Shown: piece after piece, positions 21,543 through 23,592 of the stretch
Numbering within the stretch: position 1 is the stretch's first letter
How the letters are laid out: each line of letters starts with the position of its first letter
Assembly (NCBI GenBank): GCA_041660205.1
Contig: JBAZWT010000014.1
Coordinates: forward strand, 1-23,592
Direction: 5' to 3'
Source: Candidatus Babeliales bacterium
Lineage (GTDB): Bacteria > Babelota > Babeliae > Babelales > Chromulinivoraceae
DNA length: 23,592 nt
Translations under genes and position numbers: made by a program
Notes under the pieces: generated by a model
Told to the model about the DNA's origin: nothing
Databases searched by the model: none
The model's input: only the letters and a program-made list of their open reading frames with translations

Positions 21543-22079
21543 ATGATTTTAACGTTTGCTTCGTGTATCACGCTCAGCCGCATTGCGCTAACGCCTTTTA
21601 TAATCTATTCATTTGTGCAGGGTTTTTGGACTTTAGGGTTTGCCTTATTTTGCGTAGCGGTGCTGACCGATCTTGTTGATGGGTTTGTAGCTCGTAAATT
21701 CAATCAGCAGTCACGATTTGGACAGTTGCTTGATCCGATCGCTGATAAAATTCTTTTAACCGGTGTCATGTTTACGCTCCTGACAACGATGCAACTACCA
21801 ATTTTTTTTAGCCTATGTGTATGGTTTTTAATTGCAAAAGAGTTTGTACTTTTAATCGGTGGTGGGCTGCTGATGTGGCAACGCCGTATGTTTATAGCGC
21901 CAACAGTTCTTTCAAGGTTTGTTAGTTTGTGCGAAATTATGTTGGTTGCTTCTCTTTTAAGCAGCAAAGTTTTTAATGTACACTTTTCAATTGCCATCGT
22001 GTACGGACTTCTTGTGTTCAACGTTTTTATCTCGTCAGTACTACTTCTGCGGTATACAGTGTTAATTACTCAAAAATAA
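21543..22079 (+). CDS. pgsA: CDP-alcohol phosphatidyltransferase, probably phosphatidylglycerophosphate synthase
   Basis: A 178-residue integral membrane enzyme that transfers a phosphatidyl group from CDP-diacylglycerol to an alcohol; for PgsA the acceptor is glycerol 3-phosphate, leading to phosphatidylglycerol. The complete signature D-x2-DG-x2-AR-x8-G-x3-D-x3-D is visible with D43, D46, G47, A50, R51, G60, D64 and D68. Several hydrophobic segments cover the rest. The ATG at 21543 gives the usual N-terminus (CITLSRIALTPFIIY); an in-frame GTG at 21504 is less likely. The gene is followed after 8 nt by a small exported protein gene. PgsA is favoured over a PssA-type enzyme by length and the LSRIALTP start, but the acceptor is inferred. 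Confidence 0.88.
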   Translation: MILTFASCITLSRIALTPFIIYSFVQGFWTLGFALFCVAVLTDLVDGFVARKFNQQSRFGQLLDPIADKILLTGVMFTLLTTMQLPIFFSLCVWFLIAKEFVLLIGGGLLMWQRRMFIAPTVLSRFVSLCEIMLVASLLSSKVFNVHFSIAIVYGLLVFNVFISSVLLLRYTVLITQK

Positions 22080-22087
22080 GGAATTTT

Positions 22088-22432
22088 ATGAAACGTGTAT
22101 TATTTTTTTTGATGATGGTTCCATCGTTGATGAGTATTTCTTCTCTTCAAGCTCAAGAGTCAATTTTTAAAGCAAAACAACCGAAACAAAATGCATCGCA
22201 ACTAAAAGCAGAGCTTGGCAGCGGGCTGCAAGATTTGCTGCAACAATGTACGAAATCTATGCGAAAAATAACTGAGCTGATTGATGATATTGTGCTGCGC
22301 GCAAAGGAGCTTTCTGGCGAGCAAGATGGTGCATTTGCAACAAATGATAAAGAGCAGTTAAAGTTGCATCTGAAAAAAATTAATGAAATGCAAAAAATGT
22401 TGGTGATGATTGAAAAAGATTTGCAGTTGTAA
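22088..22432 (+). CDS. Small exported helical protein of unknown function
   Basis: A 114-residue protein with a signal peptide at 1-22 (ending SLQA). The mature part is almost entirely helical and charged, with heptad-like spacing (about 38-114: LQDLLQQCTKSMRKITELID, then KLHLKKINEMQKMLVMIEKD) and one Cys. AAGGA lies 5 nt before the ATG. It starts 8 nt after the pgsA stop, so it is probably cotranscribed. No family recognised. Its 3' end converges on the rhodanese gene, with 8 nt between them. Confidence 0.8.
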   Translation: MKRVLFFLMMVPSLMSISSLQAQESIFKAKQPKQNASQLKAELGSGLQDLLQQCTKSMRKITELIDDIVLRAKELSGEQDGAFATNDKEQLKLHLKKINEMQKMLVMIEKDLQL

Positions 22433-22440
22433 AATCTAGG

Positions 22441-22815
22441 TTACTCGTGCAAATATTTTTGGGTACAAGCACCAGTCGTATCAAACCCTTTTTTATACCA
22501 ATCTTTTATACCGCCACTATAAACATAAATATGAGTGAAGCCAATATCAGCCAGTAGTGCGCTAGCCTGACTACTTATTGGACAGCTTAACTCTGCACAA
22601 TAAACGACAACTTCTTTACTCTTATCCCAGCTTGAAGTGATTTCGACAAGGTTGTCATAAGCAATATTGATTGAACCGGTAATATGGCAATCAACGTATG
22701 TTTCTTCATCTAAAACGTTGATGATAACTAAATCGGGAACTTGATCGATTTTTAGTCTAAGTTCTTGAGCTGAAATAATGCTTGCAGGTGAGCTATAAGA
22801 TTTTTCATGAGACAT
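22441..22815 (-). CDS. Single-domain rhodanese-like protein
   Basis: A 124-residue protein containing one rhodanese domain, the fold that carries sulfur as a cysteine persulfide. Motifs: LVIINVLDEETYVDCHITGS (about 29-48; the DxRxxxEFxxGHIxGA-type region, with DCHITGSINI), VVVYCAELSCPIS (about 69-81; Cys73 in the catalytic-loop position and a second Cys78), and YVYSGGIKDWYKKGF (about 97-111; the GGxxxWxxxG signature). No signal peptide, so cytoplasmic. AAAGGAGG upstream of the ATG is a strong RBS. A role in sulfur delivery is possible, since mnmA needs persulfide sulfur, but nothing here links them. Confidence 0.9.
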   Translation of the reverse strand: MSHEKSYSSPASIISAQELRLKIDQVPDLVIINVLDEETYVDCHITGSINIAYDNLVEITSSWDKSKEVVVYCAELSCPISSQASALLADIGFTHIYVYSGGIKDWYKKGFDTTGACTQKYLHE

Positions 22816-22971
22816 GGGAAACCTCCTTTTATATTTTTAGTTTTGTTACAACTTAAAAAATTTGAAGGTGAAAAAGCAACAACTTTTTGAGAAGGTCTGT
22901 ACAGAATTTTTAAAAAACGTATGGTATTAAAATAATCTATTACGTATTTTGTAAAATCAAGGAATGCTTTC

Positions 22972-23559
22972 ATGGCGGGATATAACCGAATTATTTTGGT
23001 AGGAAATTTAACGAGAGATCCAGAATTGAAGCAAATTTCATCAGGCGTGTCAGTATGTCGTTTGGCTGTCGCTTCAAACCGTCAGTTTAAAAACAGACAG
23101 ACTGGAGCAACCCAGCAAGAAGTTTGCTACGTTGACGTTGATGTGTGGGGCGCTCAAGCTGAAAGCTGCCGTCAATATCTTGCAAAAGGTCGTCCGGTTC
23201 TTATTGAAGGCCGTTTGAAATTTGACACATGGCAAGATGCACAAGGTGCAACAAGAAGCAAACACAGCATTTCTGCTGATCGTGTTGTATTTTTATCAGG
23301 TTCTTCTCCTGATGCTTACGACGCTGCTGGTGCACAAGCTGGAGACCAAGATTCATTTGGTTCAGGCGCTGCAACGAGCAGTGCAAAATACGAAACACAA
23401 GATACTGAAGAATTTGCTAAAATAGAACAAGCAGTTGCTAAAAAACAAGCAGCAAGAAAAGCTGCAGCAGCAACTGAATTTAAAGCAAAAGACAAAGAAG
23501 TTGGCGGACTTGCTCAATTTAAAGATGAGCCACCGTTTGAAGACGAACTTCCTTTCTAA
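22972..23559 (+). CDS. ssb: Single-stranded DNA-binding protein
   Basis: A 195-residue protein. SSB coats single-stranded DNA and recruits repair and replication proteins. The N-terminal OB-fold (about 1-110) begins with the typical YNRIILVGNLTRDPEL and includes VDVDVWGAQAESC, LAKGRPVLIEGRL and SISADRVVFLSG. An Ala/Gln-rich linker (about 115-180) leads to the acidic partner-binding tail EDELPF, matching the usual DDDIPF end. AAGGA lies upstream of the ATG. Transcription diverges from the rhodanese gene across a 156-nt gap, where TTGAGA (22887-22892) and TAAAAA (22911-22916), 18 nt apart, are a possible promoter. The 33 nt after the stop show nothing. Confidence 0.97.
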   Translation: MAGYNRIILVGNLTRDPELKQISSGVSVCRLAVASNRQFKNRQTGATQQEVCYVDVDVWGAQAESCRQYLAKGRPVLIEGRLKFDTWQDAQGATRSKHSISADRVVFLSGSSPDAYDAAGAQAGDQDSFGSGAATSSAKYETQDTEEFAKIEQAVAKKQAARKAAAATEFKAKDKEVGGLAQFKDEPPFEDELPF

Positions 23560-23592
23560 GGAAATAATTTAAAATTGACGAAAAGCAGCCTT

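Overview
The window comes from a low-GC, densely packed bacterial genome with short intergenic gaps, many secreted coiled-coil proteins, an ankyrin-type protein and a trigger factor whose C-terminal end resembles chlamydial versions. This suggests an intracellular or host-associated bacterium. My best guess is Candidatus Dependentiae (TM6, Babeliae-like). That placement is inference from gene style and is not proven here; 16S or marker-protein phylogeny would settle it.

Layout. 1-2.6 kb holds translation and protein-folding genes on the minus strand: tsf, frr, tRNA-Leu(UAG), and the trigger factor gene running off the left edge. 2.7-3.7 kb is a secreted coiled-coil protein of unknown function. 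3.8-4.4 kb is a gene-free composite repeat. 4.4-8.4 kb (minus) carries argS, an ankyrin-like membrane-anchored protein and the first member (PF1) of a secreted protein family. 8.44-8.77 kb is a divergent intergenic region with a short MITE-like repeat. mnmA follows on the plus strand. 9.9-21.4 kb is dominated by five more members of the family (PF2 to PF6), all on the minus strand. It also contains a second large composite repeat (11.7-12.4 kb) and, on the plus strand, a small exported protein and a LOG-family protein. 21.5-23.6 kb holds pgsA with a small exported protein, a rhodanese-domain protein and ssb.

The most interesting content is the six-gene family. Members have a signal peptide, a variable charged or coiled-coil region, and a shared roughly 200-residue domain marked by motifs such as KSIL, LKKLSxKDKQE, SLKPTE and VIDMSKIDPTQPL. 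Each gene has the same promoter-like motif, TTGCAA-like, then exactly 18 nt, then CANANT, placed upstream. Three members (PF3-PF5) lie in tandem with a nearly identical promoter/RBS/signal-peptide DNA cassette, and PF4 and PF5 also share a terminator. PF4 carries a J-domain with an intact HPD tripeptide, PF5 appears to keep a degenerate remnant of it, and PF1 ends in 3.6 copies of an exact 46-residue repeat. I read this as a co-regulated, rapidly diversifying set of exported proteins.

The second notable content is a dispersed intergenic repeat system. Two copies (4.1-4.36 kb and 11.87-12.39 kb) share hairpins with compensatory base changes and differ by precise module insertions. Related pieces occur at 3.8, 6.08, 8.6 and 11.8 kb.
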